Below are positions 53,946 to 62,589 of a DNA stretch of 64,000 nucleotides, piece after piece. The notes beneath the pieces are model-generated. The model saw only the letters and a list, made by a program, of their open reading frames with translations, made no database searches and had not been told where the DNA came from. This DNA is from Streptomyces physcomitrii (GTDB lineage Bacteria; Actinomycetota; Actinomycetes; Streptomycetales; Streptomycetaceae). Where the stretch lies: contig NZ_JAAWWP010000015.1 of assembly GCF_012273655.1 (NCBI RefSeq), forward strand, positions 1 through 64,000. The letters are read 5' to 3'. The first letter of the stretch is position 1. Each line of letters begins with the position of its first letter. Position numbers and translations under genes: made by a program.

Positions 53946-55295
53946 TCAGCGCACCCCGACCGCCTCCAGCGCGGCCTGCTGGGCCGCGGTGACCTTGGCC
54001 GGGAAGTACAGGTAGCACACCCCGCCCGTGCCGGAGACGACCTTGCCCTCGGCGTTGTAGCGCTTGGTGCGGAGCCAGATGTTCTCCCACTCGCGGCGCT
54101 TGTAGACGTGGCGGACGGCCGCGTTGTCCTTCGAGGCCGGGTCGTTGGCGATCACATCGCCCTCGGCGGTGAAGCCGATGACGGTCATCAGGTGCCCCGA
54201 GGTGCCGTACCCCGCGCCGGTCAGCTCCTTCTCCAGGAAGGACTGGGAGGTGATGACCGGGATCCCGGCGGAGACAAGCCGCTCCAGGTCGCCCAGCGAG
54301 CCGAGCCGGGTGACCAGGCCCTGCATGTCCTTGTAGGTGGCGGCGTAGGCGGCGTTGAACGGCCAGTTCCCGCAGCCGTCGTACTGGTAGTCGAAGGTGT
54401 ACCGGGCCGCGTGGCAGACCTGCGGGTCGGCGTAGTCCGGATTGACCCAGGCCAGGTCCTCGGCGCTCGGCTTGCGGCCCCAGGACTCGATGATCATCTG
54501 CGAGGAGGTGGGGCTGCACCAGGCCTCGCCGCCGTTGTCGTACTCGGGGTACTGGCCCACGTGGACGTTCTGCGAGTAGGGCGGGACCTTCAGCTCCTTG
54601 GCCAGGCCCGGCTCGGAGGCGGGCACCTCGAAGCGGTCCGGGATGTCGGAGCCCATCGCGCCGGCCCGCCAGACCGTCGGGGTCAGCGTGCTGCCGGGCT
54701 TGCGGTAGAGGGTCAGCCGCAGCCGGTACGAGACCAGGCGCAGGCCCGAGGCGGGGTCGTCCAGGGAGAAGGTGTCGGTCCAGATGCTGCTCTTGCCGTC
54801 GCTCTGGTCGTCGACCGAGGTGCGCCGGATGTCACCGTCGCCCGAGGCCCAGCGGCCCATGACGTACCAGGGGGTGCCCTTGCCGTCGGAGTAGGTGCCC
54901 TGGAGTTCGATCTGGAGCCAGGTGCCCGCGGGGGTCTGCGCGTTCCAGGAGGCGATGGCCTCGGTGGCGGGCACCTTCAGCCGGTGCACCGGCGAGGTCC
55001 ACACCGCGTACTCCCAGCTGGCGGTCTTCTGGGTGTGCGGGTCCTGGTACTCGACGGTCCCGGCCGGGCGCGCGAGGGCGAGGCCGGGCCGGGCGCCGCC
55101 GACCACGCGGGTGCCCTGGTGGCTGCCGGTGCGCCAGTCGGCGGCGGTGGTCCAGGCGCGGTAGTCGACTCCGGCCGGGCCGCGGTGGCGGCCCGCGGCG
55201 GCGGCGGGCAGGGCGGTGCCGGCGGTCGCCGCGAGGACGGCGGCGCCGGCGGCGGCCAGCATGGTCCTGCGTGAGGGGTGTTCTGCTCGGGTCAT
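53946..55295 (-). CDS. Tat-exported C39-like cysteine peptidase
   Basis: The 449-aa protein opens with a twin-arginine signal (SRRTML, Arg9-Arg10, then a 20-residue Ala-rich hydrophobic run), so it is folded before export. The C-terminal 200 residues form a papain-like C39-type peptidase domain with Cys260 (EAWCSPTSSQM), His368 (SGHLMTVIGF) and Asp385 (ANDPAS). Preceding 200 residues are beta-rich and may bind substrate. No ABC transporter is adjacent, so a bacteriocin-processing role is not supported. Target unknown. Confidence 0.85.
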   Translation of the reverse strand: MTRAEHPSRRTMLAAAGAAVLAATAGTALPAAAAGRHRGPAGVDYRAWTTAADWRTGSHQGTRVVGGARPGLALARPAGTVEYQDPHTQKTASWEYAVWTSPVHRLKVPATEAIASWNAQTPAGTWLQIELQGTYSDGKGTPWYVMGRWASGDGDIRRTSVDDQSDGKSSIWTDTFSLDDPASGLRLVSYRLRLTLYRKPGSTLTPTVWRAGAMGSDIPDRFEVPASEPGLAKELKVPPYSQNVHVGQYPEYDNGGEAWCSPTSSQMIIESWGRKPSAEDLAWVNPDYADPQVCHAARYTFDYQYDGCGNWPFNAAYAATYKDMQGLVTRLGSLGDLERLVSAGIPVITSQSFLEKELTGAGYGTSGHLMTVIGFTAEGDVIANDPASKDNAAVRHVYKRREWENIWLRTKRYNAEGKVVSGTGGVCYLYFPAKVTAAQQAALEAVGVR

Positions 55296-55556
55296 GGACT
55301 CACGTACCCCGTTTCGGTTCCGGTGGGCGGCAGCGGGCGGTTGGGGAAACTATGGCCGCCGGCGCCGCCTTCTGCCAGCGCTTCAGGGCCGGTGGACGCC
55401 ACCAATATTGGCCTCGACCTCTGACATCGCGGCGGCGGTGGCGCGGGCGGGGGCCGCACGCCGGGTCGTTCGCCCGGCGCGTAGGGCCGTTCGCCCGGAC
55501 CGGCCCCTGCTCGCGAGGACGGCCCGATCCGGGCGGCGGACCCTAGGCTGAACGCG

Positions 55557-56183
55557 ATGACCTCCACCGATCCCCTCACCCGGCTGGCCGGGGAACTGCC
55601 GCTGCTCGCTCCCTCCTGCGGACCGGTGCGGCTGGTCGCCGTGGACGGGCACGCGGGCTCGGGCAAGTCCACCTTCGCCGCGCGCCTGGCCGGGGCCTGC
55701 GGCGGTGCGCCGGTACTGCACCTGGACGATCTCGCCAGTCATGCGGCGCTCTTCGGGTGGACGGAGCGGCTGCGCGAGGAGGTGCTCGGCCCGCTGGGGC
55801 GCGGGGAGAGCGCCTGGTACCGCCCGTACGACTGGGAGGCACGGCGCACCGCACCGGCGCGTGAACTCCCGCCCGCGCCGGTGGTGTTGGTGGAGGGAGT
55901 CGGCGCGGGGCGCCGGGCCGTGCGCCCCTTCCTCGCCCGGCTGCTGTGGATGGACCTCGGGCGCGAGGAGTCCTGGCGGCGGGGCAGGCTGCGGGACGGC
56001 CCCGGGCAGGCCGCGTTCTGGCGCGGCTGGACGGCCGCCGAGCGGCGCCACTTCGCCCGGGACCCGAGCCGCCCCCACGCGGACACCCTGGTCCGGCAGC
56101 GCGCCCAGGGGGACGCGGGAGGGTACGCGCTCGCGCCCGGACCCGGAAGACCGCATCGAGGGCCTGAAGATGACACAGCGTGA
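55557..56183 (+). CDS. Uridine kinase-like P-loop protein
   Basis: A 208-aa nucleoside/nucleotide kinase-like protein. Walker A is VDGHAGSGKSTFA, and the strand-2 end VLHLDDLASH matches the nucleoside-binding Asp of uridine kinases; VVLVEGVGAGRRAV and LLWMDLGREESWRRGRLRD fit the same fold. Substrate cannot be fixed; many Streptomyces members lack tested activity. It follows a divergent promoter region shared with the C39-like gene and is followed by the small-RNA-like locus. Confidence 0.85.
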   Translation: MTSTDPLTRLAGELPLLAPSCGPVRLVAVDGHAGSGKSTFAARLAGACGGAPVLHLDDLASHAALFGWTERLREEVLGPLGRGESAWYRPYDWEARRTAPARELPPAPVVLVEGVGAGRRAVRPFLARLLWMDLGREESWRRGRLRDGPGQAAFWRGWTAAERRHFARDPSRPHADTLVRQRAQGDAGGYALAPGPGRPHRGPEDDTA

Positions 56184-56243
56184 CGTCGATGCGGCGGTGC
56201 GCTGCGCGGCCTTCCGGCTTGCGCAGCCAGTCGCCAACTGCGC

Positions 56244-56272
56244 TTGACCCCGGAGCCATACAGGTCTTACGT
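56244..56272 (+). promoter_or_regulatory. Promoter of a putative small transcript, TTGACC-N17-TTACGT
   Basis: TTGACC (56244-56249) and TTACGT (56267-56272) are 17 bases apart. They lie downstream of the kinase-like gene and upstream of a strong hairpin, with no long ORF between. The -35 is near-consensus; the -10 is moderate. Confidence 0.5.
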
Positions 56273-56277
56273 TCTGA

Positions 56278-56352
56278 ATGTGCGCTCTTTTCGGGCGCCG
56301 AGAAGACGCGAAGCCCCCGGTTGTTCCCCCGTGATCGGGGGCTTCGTTCTGC
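56278..56352 (+). ncRNA. Putative small RNA or leader peptide with intrinsic terminator
   Basis: From the predicted start near 56278 the transcript would run about 70 bases to the hairpin at 56309-56346. An imperfect hairpin (CTTTTCGG/CCGAGAAG, near 56287-56305) precedes it. An 18-codon ORF starts at ATG 56278 without a leader (MCALFGRREDAK, PPVVPP) and its stop TGA (56332-56334) lies in the terminator loop. This could be an independent small RNA or an attenuating leader of the downstream AAA+ gene, 350 bases away. Neither is proven. Confidence 0.4.
56309..56346. terminator. Strong intrinsic terminator hairpin
   Basis: A perfect 11-bp inverted repeat, CGAAGCCCCCG (56309-56319) and CGGGGGCTTCG (56336-56346), with a 16-base loop. 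It follows within 50 bases of a predicted promoter and so defines a short transcript; it may also end transcription from the kinase-like gene. Confidence 0.8.
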
Positions 56353-56628
56353 CCCGGGAAGGGGCAAATCGGGCGCACCGCGCGCCGATTCACTCACCGA
56401 GGGTCACCGCCGCGGATGCGCCCCCTCGTGCTTCCAGCCCCCGATCCACGCCTGCCGCGCCCTACGGCCGACCGCTGGACCGCAGGTACGATGATTATCG
56501 GTGCGACCCACGGACGGCGGCTCAGCGCACCGAGTCAACTCCCGTCCACAGCACAGCGGTTCGACGCAGGAAGCCGACGGGTAGTCATCCGGCGGCACGC
56601 CACGGGGGAACGGTTTGTGGGGGACGTG
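56353..56628. other. Upstream region of the AAA+ gene
   Basis: Together with the small-RNA locus this forms a 445-base non-coding gap. An AT-richer patch near 56485-56500 (ACGATGATTATCGG) might carry a promoter -10 for the AAA+ gene. No ORF in it looks coding. Confidence 0.3.
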
Positions 56629-58506
56629 ATGGACAGCGGGAGGAAGCACCCGCCCGGGCCGGCGGACCTCGCCTGGCTCCGGGGTGTCGACGCCTACACG
56701 ATGGGGGCGTACACGCAGGCCGAGGAGGAGTTCCGGGCCGCGGTGCGGATCGACCCCGCGATGGCCGACGGCTGGCTCGGCCTGCACGCCCTGCGCGTCG
56801 ACACCACCACCGCCCTGCTGCGGATGTTCCGCCACCGCGAGCGCTTCGGCGAACAGCGCGCCCGGCACGGCCGCGCCCTCAACTCCTGGTACTGGCTGGG
56901 CTGGTGGGTCCAGCCCGTCCTGGAGTCCTCCCGCGATCTGCTGCTGGCGCACGCCTCGCACTGGCTGGACGGGCGGCACGTGCCCGAGCTGGACCGGGCG
57001 CTCGCCGGGCTGCCCCCGGTGGACGCCGACCGCCAGGTCCGCTTCCTGCACGCCTGCCGCGCCTATCTGGTCAAGGACTGGGAGCAGCTCGTACGGCACA
57101 CCGACCCGCTGCTCGACGATCCGCTGCTCGGCATCGAGGCGGGGCTGTTCGGCGGCATGGCCCGGGTCCGCCTGGAGATGTACGGGCAGTCCGAGCCGCT
57201 GCTCGCCGCCGCCCTGATGCGCTGCCGCAGCGAGCAGCCCCAGCGCAAGGAGCTGCGCTACTGGCTGGCCCGCGCCCACGAGGGCACCGGCCGCAGCGCC
57301 GCCGCCCTGCCGCTGTACCGCGCGGTGCACCGGGTGGACCCCGCCTTCATGGACACCTCCGCGCGGCTCGCCGCGATAGCGGAGGGCGACGGCTACGACG
57401 AGGCGGCGGACTTCGCGGCCGTCACGCTGCCCGGGGCCGGTCAGGACGTCCTGGACGGCCAGGACTCCCTGGACCCGCTCTTCCCCGCGGAGGGGCGCGA
57501 TCTGCGCTCGGCGGGCGAGTCCGGCGGGTCCCCGCCGACCGCCTCGCGCGCGGGCGCGGACCCGGTGCGCGAGAAGGCGGTGTTCCCGGTGCAGCCCGCC
57601 GTGCCGCGTCCTGCCGAGGGCCCGGCCGACCCGGCGCTGCTCGCGCGCACTCTCGCCGAGCTGGAGCGGATGGTCGGCCTGGAGCCGGTCAAGCGCCAAG
57701 TACGGGCCCTGTCCGCCCAGTTGAACATGGCGCGGCTGCGGTCCGTACAGGGTCTTCCGGTCCAGCCGCCGAAGCGGCACTTCGTCTTCTCGGGGCCCTC
57801 GGGCACCGGCAAGACCACCGTGGCCCGCATCCTCGGCCGGGTCTTCCACGCGCTCGGGCTGCTCGGCGGCGACCACCTGGTGGAGGCCCAGCGCTCCGAC
57901 CTGGTCGGCGAGTACCTGGGCCAGACCGCGGTCAAGGCCAATGAGCTGATCGACTCGGCCCTCGGCGGGGTGCTCTTCGTCGACGAGGCCTATTCGCTCT
58001 CCAACGCCGGGTACGGCAAGGGCGACGCCTACGGCGACGAGGCCCTGCAGGTGCTGCTCAAGCGCGCCGAGGACAACCGCGACCACCTGGTGGTGATCCT
58101 CGCCGGGTACCCGGAGGGCATGGACCGGCTGCTCGCCGCCAACCCGGGCCTGTCCTCCCGCTTCACCAGCCGGGTCGACTTCCCCTCGTACCGGCCGCTG
58201 GAGCTGACCGCGATCGGCAAGGTGCTGGCGGCCGAGAACGGCGACGTCTGGGACGAGGAGGCGGCCGACGAGCTGCGCTCGATCAGCGGGCACGTGGTCG
58301 ACCAGGGCTGGATCGACGAGCTGGGCAACGGCCGCTTCCTGCGCACCCTCTACGAGAAGAGCTGCGCCTACCGCGATCTGCGGCTCTCCGGCTACACCGC
58401 GCCGCCCACCCGCGACGACCTCGCCACCCTGCGGCTGCCCGATCTGATGCAGGCCTACGGCGAGGTGCTCTCCGGGCGCGGACCCCAGGACCCGTCCTCG
58501 CGCTGA
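56629..58506 (+). CDS. CbxX/CfqX-type AAA+ ATPase with TPR-like N-terminus (EccA-like)
   Basis: The 625-aa protein has an N-terminal 330 residues of TPR-like helical pairs (GAYTQAEEEFRAAVRIDPAMADGW; KELRYWLARAHEGTGRSAAALPLYRAVHRVDPAF). A C-terminal AAA+ domain follows, with Walker A GPSGTGKT (389-396), Walker B VLFVDEAYSL (Asp452, Glu453) and pore/sensor region GYPEGMDRLLAANPGLSSRF. This is the layout of EccA, the cytosolic ATPase of type VII (ESX) secretion, but no eccB-E, mycP or esx genes are nearby. It may serve a type VII locus elsewhere or be a CbbX-like chaperone. Start: ATG 56629 after GTGGGGGAC; a GTG precedes it directly. Confidence 0.85.
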   Translation: MDSGRKHPPGPADLAWLRGVDAYTMGAYTQAEEEFRAAVRIDPAMADGWLGLHALRVDTTTALLRMFRHRERFGEQRARHGRALNSWYWLGWWVQPVLESSRDLLLAHASHWLDGRHVPELDRALAGLPPVDADRQVRFLHACRAYLVKDWEQLVRHTDPLLDDPLLGIEAGLFGGMARVRLEMYGQSEPLLAAALMRCRSEQPQRKELRYWLARAHEGTGRSAAALPLYRAVHRVDPAFMDTSARLAAIAEGDGYDEAADFAAVTLPGAGQDVLDGQDSLDPLFPAEGRDLRSAGESGGSPPTASRAGADPVREKAVFPVQPAVPRPAEGPADPALLARTLAELERMVGLEPVKRQVRALSAQLNMARLRSVQGLPVQPPKRHFVFSGPSGTGKTTVARILGRVFHALGLLGGDHLVEAQRSDLVGEYLGQTAVKANELIDSALGGVLFVDEAYSLSNAGYGKGDAYGDEALQVLLKRAEDNRDHLVVILAGYPEGMDRLLAANPGLSSRFTSRVDFPSYRPLELTAIGKVLAAENGDVWDEEAADELRSISGHVVDQGWIDELGNGRFLRTLYEKSCAYRDLRLSGYTAPPTRDDLATLRLPDLMQAYGEVLSGRGPQDPSSR

Positions 58507-58532
58507 CGGGTCCCGGGGGTCCCGGGTCCGGC

Positions 58533-59618
58533 TCAGCCCGTGAGGGCCGACCGGGCGCCGCCGGAGCGGGGGCCGCCGACCTTGGGTGCCGGTTCGGCGT
58601 CGCGGTGGGCGGGGTCGTGCACCTCGCCGACGAGGAGTTCCAGTACGTCCTCCAGGGCGACCAGGCCGAGCACCCGGCCCGCGGAGTCCGCGACCTGCGC
58701 GAGGTGGGTCGCGGCGCGGCGCATCACGGTCAGCGCGTCGTCCAGCGGGAGTTCGGCACGCAGGGTGGTCATCGGCCGCCAGACCTGCTGGGGCACCGCC
58801 CGCTCGCTCTCCTCCAGGTCGAGGACGTCCTTCACATGCAGATAGCCCATGAAGGCACCGCCCTCGGCGCAGACCGGGAACCGGGAGTACCCGGTGGCCG
58901 CGGTCAGCGCGACGACCTGGCCGGGGGTGACCGAGGGCTCCACGGTGACCAGTTCGGCGCGCGGCAGCAGGACCTCGGTCACCGGCCGGGAGCCGAGCTC
59001 CAGGGCGTCCCCGAGGCGTTCCTGCGCCTCCGGTTCGAGGAGCCCGGCCTCGCCCGCGTCGGCGACCAGGCGGTTGAGCTGCTCGCTGGTGAAGACCGCC
59101 TCCACCTCGTCCTTGGGCTCGACCCCGAAGAGCCGCAGCACCACCCGGGCGCAGGCGCCGAGCGCGGCGGTGACCGGGCGGCAGAGCCGGGCGAAGGCGA
59201 CCAGGCCCGGGCTCAGCCAGAGCACCGTCTTCTCGGGGGCCGCCATCGCCAGGTTCTTCGGCACCATCTCGCCGATCACCAGGTGCAGGAAGACGACCAC
59301 GGCGAGGGCGAGGACGTAGCCGAGCGGGTGGATCATGCCGTGCGGCAGGTGGGCGGCCTCGAAGACCGGCTCCAGGAGGTGGGCCACCGTCGGCTCGGCG
59401 ACCGCGCCGAGGGTCAGCGAGCACACCGTGATGCCGAACTGCGCGGCGGCCATCATCTGCGGCAGGTGTTCGAGTCCGTAGAGCACCTGCCGGGCCCGGG
59501 TGGAGCGCAGCGGCTCGATCTGGCTGCGGCGCACCGAGACGAGCGCGAACTCGGCGCCGACGAAGAAGCCGTTGGCGAGCACCAGGAGTATCGCGAACAG
59601 GAGTTGGAGCAGGCTCAT
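58533..59618 (-). CDS. CNNM/CBS-domain membrane protein (HlyC/CorC-like, short)
   Basis: A 361-aa protein with an N-terminal DUF21/CNNM domain of about four helices (LLQLLFAILLVLANGFFVGAEFALVSVRR; IGEMVPKNLAMAAPE) and two CBS domains (EVLLPRAELVTVEPSV; MTTLRAELPLDDALTVMRRA). The C-terminal CorC/HlyC transporter-associated domain is missing, unlike its neighbour. Members of the CNNM family are proposed to move Mg2+ or other divalent ions, with CBS domains sensing adenylates. It overlaps the upstream gene by four bases (ATGA), implying a heteromeric pair. Confidence 0.88.
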   Translation of the reverse strand: MSLLQLLFAILLVLANGFFVGAEFALVSVRRSQIEPLRSTRARQVLYGLEHLPQMMAAAQFGITVCSLTLGAVAEPTVAHLLEPVFEAAHLPHGMIHPLGYVLALAVVVFLHLVIGEMVPKNLAMAAPEKTVLWLSPGLVAFARLCRPVTAALGACARVVLRLFGVEPKDEVEAVFTSEQLNRLVADAGEAGLLEPEAQERLGDALELGSRPVTEVLLPRAELVTVEPSVTPGQVVALTAATGYSRFPVCAEGGAFMGYLHVKDVLDLEESERAVPQQVWRPMTTLRAELPLDDALTVMRRAATHLAQVADSAGRVLGLVALEDVLELLVGEVHDPAHRDAEPAPKVGGPRSGGARSALTG

Positions 59619-60940
59619 CGCGCCGCCTCCGTGGCCTTCGCGGTCTGCACGAAGCGGACCCGCTCGGCCCTGTAGTGCCCGACCTGGCGCACCACCAGCC
59701 GCCAGCCGGGCAGTTCGGCCCGGTCGCCGGGGGCGGGGATGCGCCCGAGCAGATCGGCGACCAGCCCGGCGACGGTCTCGTACGGGCCCTCGGGCACGTC
59801 GAGGCCTATGCGCTGGAGCACGTCGACCCGGCAGCTGCCGTCCGCGTCCCAGGCGGCCCTGCCGTCCTCCTGCGGGACGGTGGCGAGCTGCGGCACGTCG
59901 TGGTCGTCGTGCTCGTCGCGGACCTCGCCGACGAGTTCCTCCACGATGTCCTCCAGGGTGACCACTCCGGCGGTGCCGCCGTACTCGTCGACGACGACCG
60001 CCATCGGCTGCGCGCTGCGCAGCTGGGCGAGGAGCGGCGCCACCGGCAGCGTCTCCGGGACGAGGAGCGGGGGCTGCGCGATCCGCACCACGAGGGTGCG
60101 CAGCCGCTCCGGGGCCGGGACCGCGAGGGCGTCCTTGAGGTGGACCATGCCGACGATCTCGTCGATGCGCTCCCGGTAGACCGGGAAGCGGGAGAGTCCG
60201 GTGGCCCGGGTCAGGTTGACCACGTCCTCGGCGGTCGCGGTGGACTGCAGGGCGCTGACCTTCACCCGCGGCGTCATCACGTGCTGCGCGGTCAGCTCGC
60301 CGAGCGAGAGGGTGCGCACGAAGAGGTCCGCGGTGTCCTGCTCCAGGGTGCCGGCCTGCGCGGAGTGCCGGGCCAGCGAGACGAGTTCGCCGGGGGTGCG
60401 GACCGAGGCCAGCTCGTCCGCCGGTTCCACGCCGAAGAGCCGCACCAGGCGGTTGGCCACCGCGTTGAGTCCGGCGATCACCGGGCGCAGCAGCCGGGAG
60501 AAGAGGTACTGCGGACCGGCCACGAAGCGGGCCACCTGCATGGGGTGGGAGACCGCCCAGTTCTTGGGCACGAGTTCGCCGATGACCATCTGCACCGCGG
60601 AGGCGAGCAGCATGCCCACCACCACGGCGAGGGTGGAGACCGCGCCCTCGGGCAGCCCGGTGGCCCCGAGCGGCCCGCCGAGCAGTTCGGCGAGGGCGGG
60701 CTCGGCGAGCATGCCGACCACCAGGGAGGTGATGGTGATGCCGAGTTGGGTGCCGGAGAGCTGGAAGGAGAGCTCCTTCAGCGCGGCCACCACGGTGCCG
60801 GCGCGCTTGTCGCCGGCCGCGGCCGCCTCCTCGGCGTCCGGGCGGTCCACGGTGACCAGGCCGAACTCGGCCGCCACGAAGAAGCCGTTGGCCAGGATCA
60901 GCAGGAACGCTGCTCCGAGGAGCAGCAGGGGGATGATCAT
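59615..60940 (-). CDS. CNNM/CorC family membrane protein with CBS pair and CorC_HlyC domain
   Basis: The 441-aa protein has a DUF21 membrane domain (LLLGAAFLLILANGFFVAAEFGLVTVDR; VIGELVPKNWAVSHP), two CBS domains (VMTPRVKVSALQSTAT; PPLLVPETLPVAPLLAQLRSAQ), EYGGTAGVVTLEDIVEELVGEVRDE and a C-terminal CorC_HlyC domain (ADGSCRVDVLQRIGLDVPEG). This is the full domain set of CorC-type Mg2+/Co2+ efflux-associated proteins. It is first in a two-gene unit with the shorter paralogue. Older 'hemolysin' labels for this family are probably misleading. The 240-base gap upstream contains no other gene. Confidence 0.92.
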   Translation of the reverse strand: MIIPLLLLGAAFLLILANGFFVAAEFGLVTVDRPDAEEAAAAGDKRAGTVVAALKELSFQLSGTQLGITITSLVVGMLAEPALAELLGGPLGATGLPEGAVSTLAVVVGMLLASAVQMVIGELVPKNWAVSHPMQVARFVAGPQYLFSRLLRPVIAGLNAVANRLVRLFGVEPADELASVRTPGELVSLARHSAQAGTLEQDTADLFVRTLSLGELTAQHVMTPRVKVSALQSTATAEDVVNLTRATGLSRFPVYRERIDEIVGMVHLKDALAVPAPERLRTLVVRIAQPPLLVPETLPVAPLLAQLRSAQPMAVVVDEYGGTAGVVTLEDIVEELVGEVRDEHDDHDVPQLATVPQEDGRAAWDADGSCRVDVLQRIGLDVPEGPYETVAGLVADLLGRIPAPGDRAELPGWRLVVRQVGHYRAERVRFVQTAKATEAAR

Positions 60941-61180
60941 GCCGCCGCCTCCACACGGGTGCGGACACGGTCCGCTCGGTGTCGGGAGGGGGCGGCGCAG
61001 GTACTACAGGACGATCCGTCCATCGCCGGAGGGAGTCACTCCTCGTTCCGCAGGAGCCCCTGGGCCCGACTCTGGCGTGGGCGGCAGGGGCGGGGCGCGG
61101 TGCGCGCCACCGTCCACCAGATTAATCACGAGGTGCCGGGCGGCGGGAGTCCGTCCGGCCGGTCCGCCACGGGTTGTTCG

Positions 61181-61666
61181 TCACCTCTGGCCCTGTGGTG
61201 CCCGGGGTTCACTGCCGCCCCGGGACTCGGCGAGGGCGCGCAGGGCCTGCGCGTCGCGGACGGCGTGCTGCCGGGCGAGGCCGGGCTGGATGCCGAGCAC
61301 GGGCAGGCTGCTGCCGTCGCTGAGGTCGAGGAAGACCCAGGGGTCGCCGGAGCGCAGGTTCACCCTGACGATCTCCGCCCAGTCGAGCCTGCGGCTGCTG
61401 GCGATGTTGACGACCGTCACCCCGGACTCCTCGGCCAGCACCCGCGGCCGGCTCAGCAGGGCGAGGGCGCCCCAGAAGAGCGCCGCGGTGAACACGAAGC
61501 TGGTCCGCTCGGCCGGACCGAGCCCCGGCAGCAGCAGCGCGATGACCGTGAGGACGAGGAAGAGGGCGCAGCCGCCGCCGAGCAGGATCGCCCGGGTCCG
61601 GCCGGGCCGGAAGGTGCGCGGCAGCGGGGGCGGCTCGGCGGCGGACTCGCCGTTCACGGCGCTCAC
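61181..61666 (-). CDS. PH-domain membrane protein, 161 aa
   Basis: Two transmembrane helices (about residues 26-48 and 54-71) precede a bacterial PH-like domain (RVLAEESGVTVVNIASSRRLDWAEIVRVNLRSGDPWVFLDLSDG). Such proteins are common in actinobacteria, with unknown function, and are frequently placed beside hisG. The start overlaps the hisG stop by four bases, so its expression is coupled to histidine biosynthesis genes without obvious functional link. Confidence 0.88.
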   Translation of the reverse strand: MSAVNGESAAEPPPLPRTFRPGRTRAILLGGGCALFLVLTVIALLLPGLGPAERTSFVFTAALFWGALALLSRPRVLAEESGVTVVNIASSRRLDWAEIVRVNLRSGDPWVFLDLSDGSSLPVLGIQPGLARQHAVRDAQALRALAESRGGSEPRAPQGQR

Positions 61667-62511
61667 AGGCGGCAGGCGTGGATGGCGGTGGTGAGGATGG
61701 CCCGGGCGCCGAGGGCGTAGAGGCCGTCCATGATGCGCTGCGCCTCCTTGGCGGGGACCATCGCGCGGACGGCGACCCAGCCCTCGTTGTGCAGCGGGGA
61801 GATGGTCGGCGACTCCAGGCCGGGGGTGAGGGCCACCGCCCGCTCCAGGTGCTCGGCGCGGCAGTCGTAGTCCATCATCACGTACGTACGGGCGACCAGG
61901 ACGCCCTGGAGGCGGCGCAGGAACTGCTGCACCTTGGGGGTCTCGGTGTCCTCGCCGGTGCGGCGGATCACCACCGCCTCCGAGGTCATGATGGGCTCGC
62001 CGACGACTTCGAGGCCCGCGTTGCGCAGCGAGGTGCCGGTCTCCACGACGTCGGCGATGACCTGGGCGACGCCGAGTTCGATCGCGGTCTCCACGGCGCC
62101 GTCGAGGTGGACGACGGTGGCGTCGATGCCCTTCTCCGCGAGGTGCTTGTCGACGATGCCCTCGTAGGAGGTGGCGACCGTCATGCCGCCGAAGTCCTCG
62201 ACGCCGCGGGCGGTGCCGGGCCGGGTGGCGAAGCGGAAGGTGGAGCGGGCGAAGCCGAGCGGCAGGATCTCCTCGGCGCCGGCCCCGGAGTCGACGAGCA
62301 GGTCGCGTCCGGTGATGCCGATGTCGAGGCGGCCGGAGGAGACGTAGATGGCGATGTCGCGCGGGCGCAGGTAGAAGAACTCGACCTCGTTGTCCGGGTC
62401 GACGATCACCAGCTCCTTGGACTCCCGCCGCTGCTGGTAGCCGGCCTCATGGAGCATCGCCGACGCGGGGCCTGAGAGGGAACCCTTGTTGGGGACGGCG
62501 ATGCGCAGCAT
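61663..62511 (-). CDS. hisG: ATP phosphoribosyltransferase
   Basis: HisG catalyses the first step of histidine synthesis, condensing ATP and PRPP. The 282-aa length with a C-terminal regulatory domain (LESPTISPLHNEGWVAVRAMVPAKEAQRIMDGLYALGARAIL) marks the long, hexameric, histidine-inhibited form. The N-terminus LRIAVPNKGSLS and the PRPP-binding segment VETGTSLRNAGLEVV are typical. It lies 78 bases after hisE, so hisE-hisG and the PH gene form one unit, separate from the main his operon. Confidence 0.96.
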   Translation of the reverse strand: MLRIAVPNKGSLSGPASAMLHEAGYQQRRESKELVIVDPDNEVEFFYLRPRDIAIYVSSGRLDIGITGRDLLVDSGAGAEEILPLGFARSTFRFATRPGTARGVEDFGGMTVATSYEGIVDKHLAEKGIDATVVHLDGAVETAIELGVAQVIADVVETGTSLRNAGLEVVGEPIMTSEAVVIRRTGEDTETPKVQQFLRRLQGVLVARTYVMMDYDCRAEHLERAVALTPGLESPTISPLHNEGWVAVRAMVPAKEAQRIMDGLYALGARAILTTAIHACRL

Positions 62512-62589
62512 GCGGGCGGCTTCCTTTGCGGTAGGTGAGCGGAGGCTTCGGGTACGGGTGCGCGTCCGCCGGGAGGAGCGGGCGGCGGC

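Noticed and set aside
53946..55295. Bacteriocin-processing C39 transporter
   Set aside because: The protein is a Tat-exported soluble enzyme with no ABC transporter domains and no precursor peptide gene nearby.
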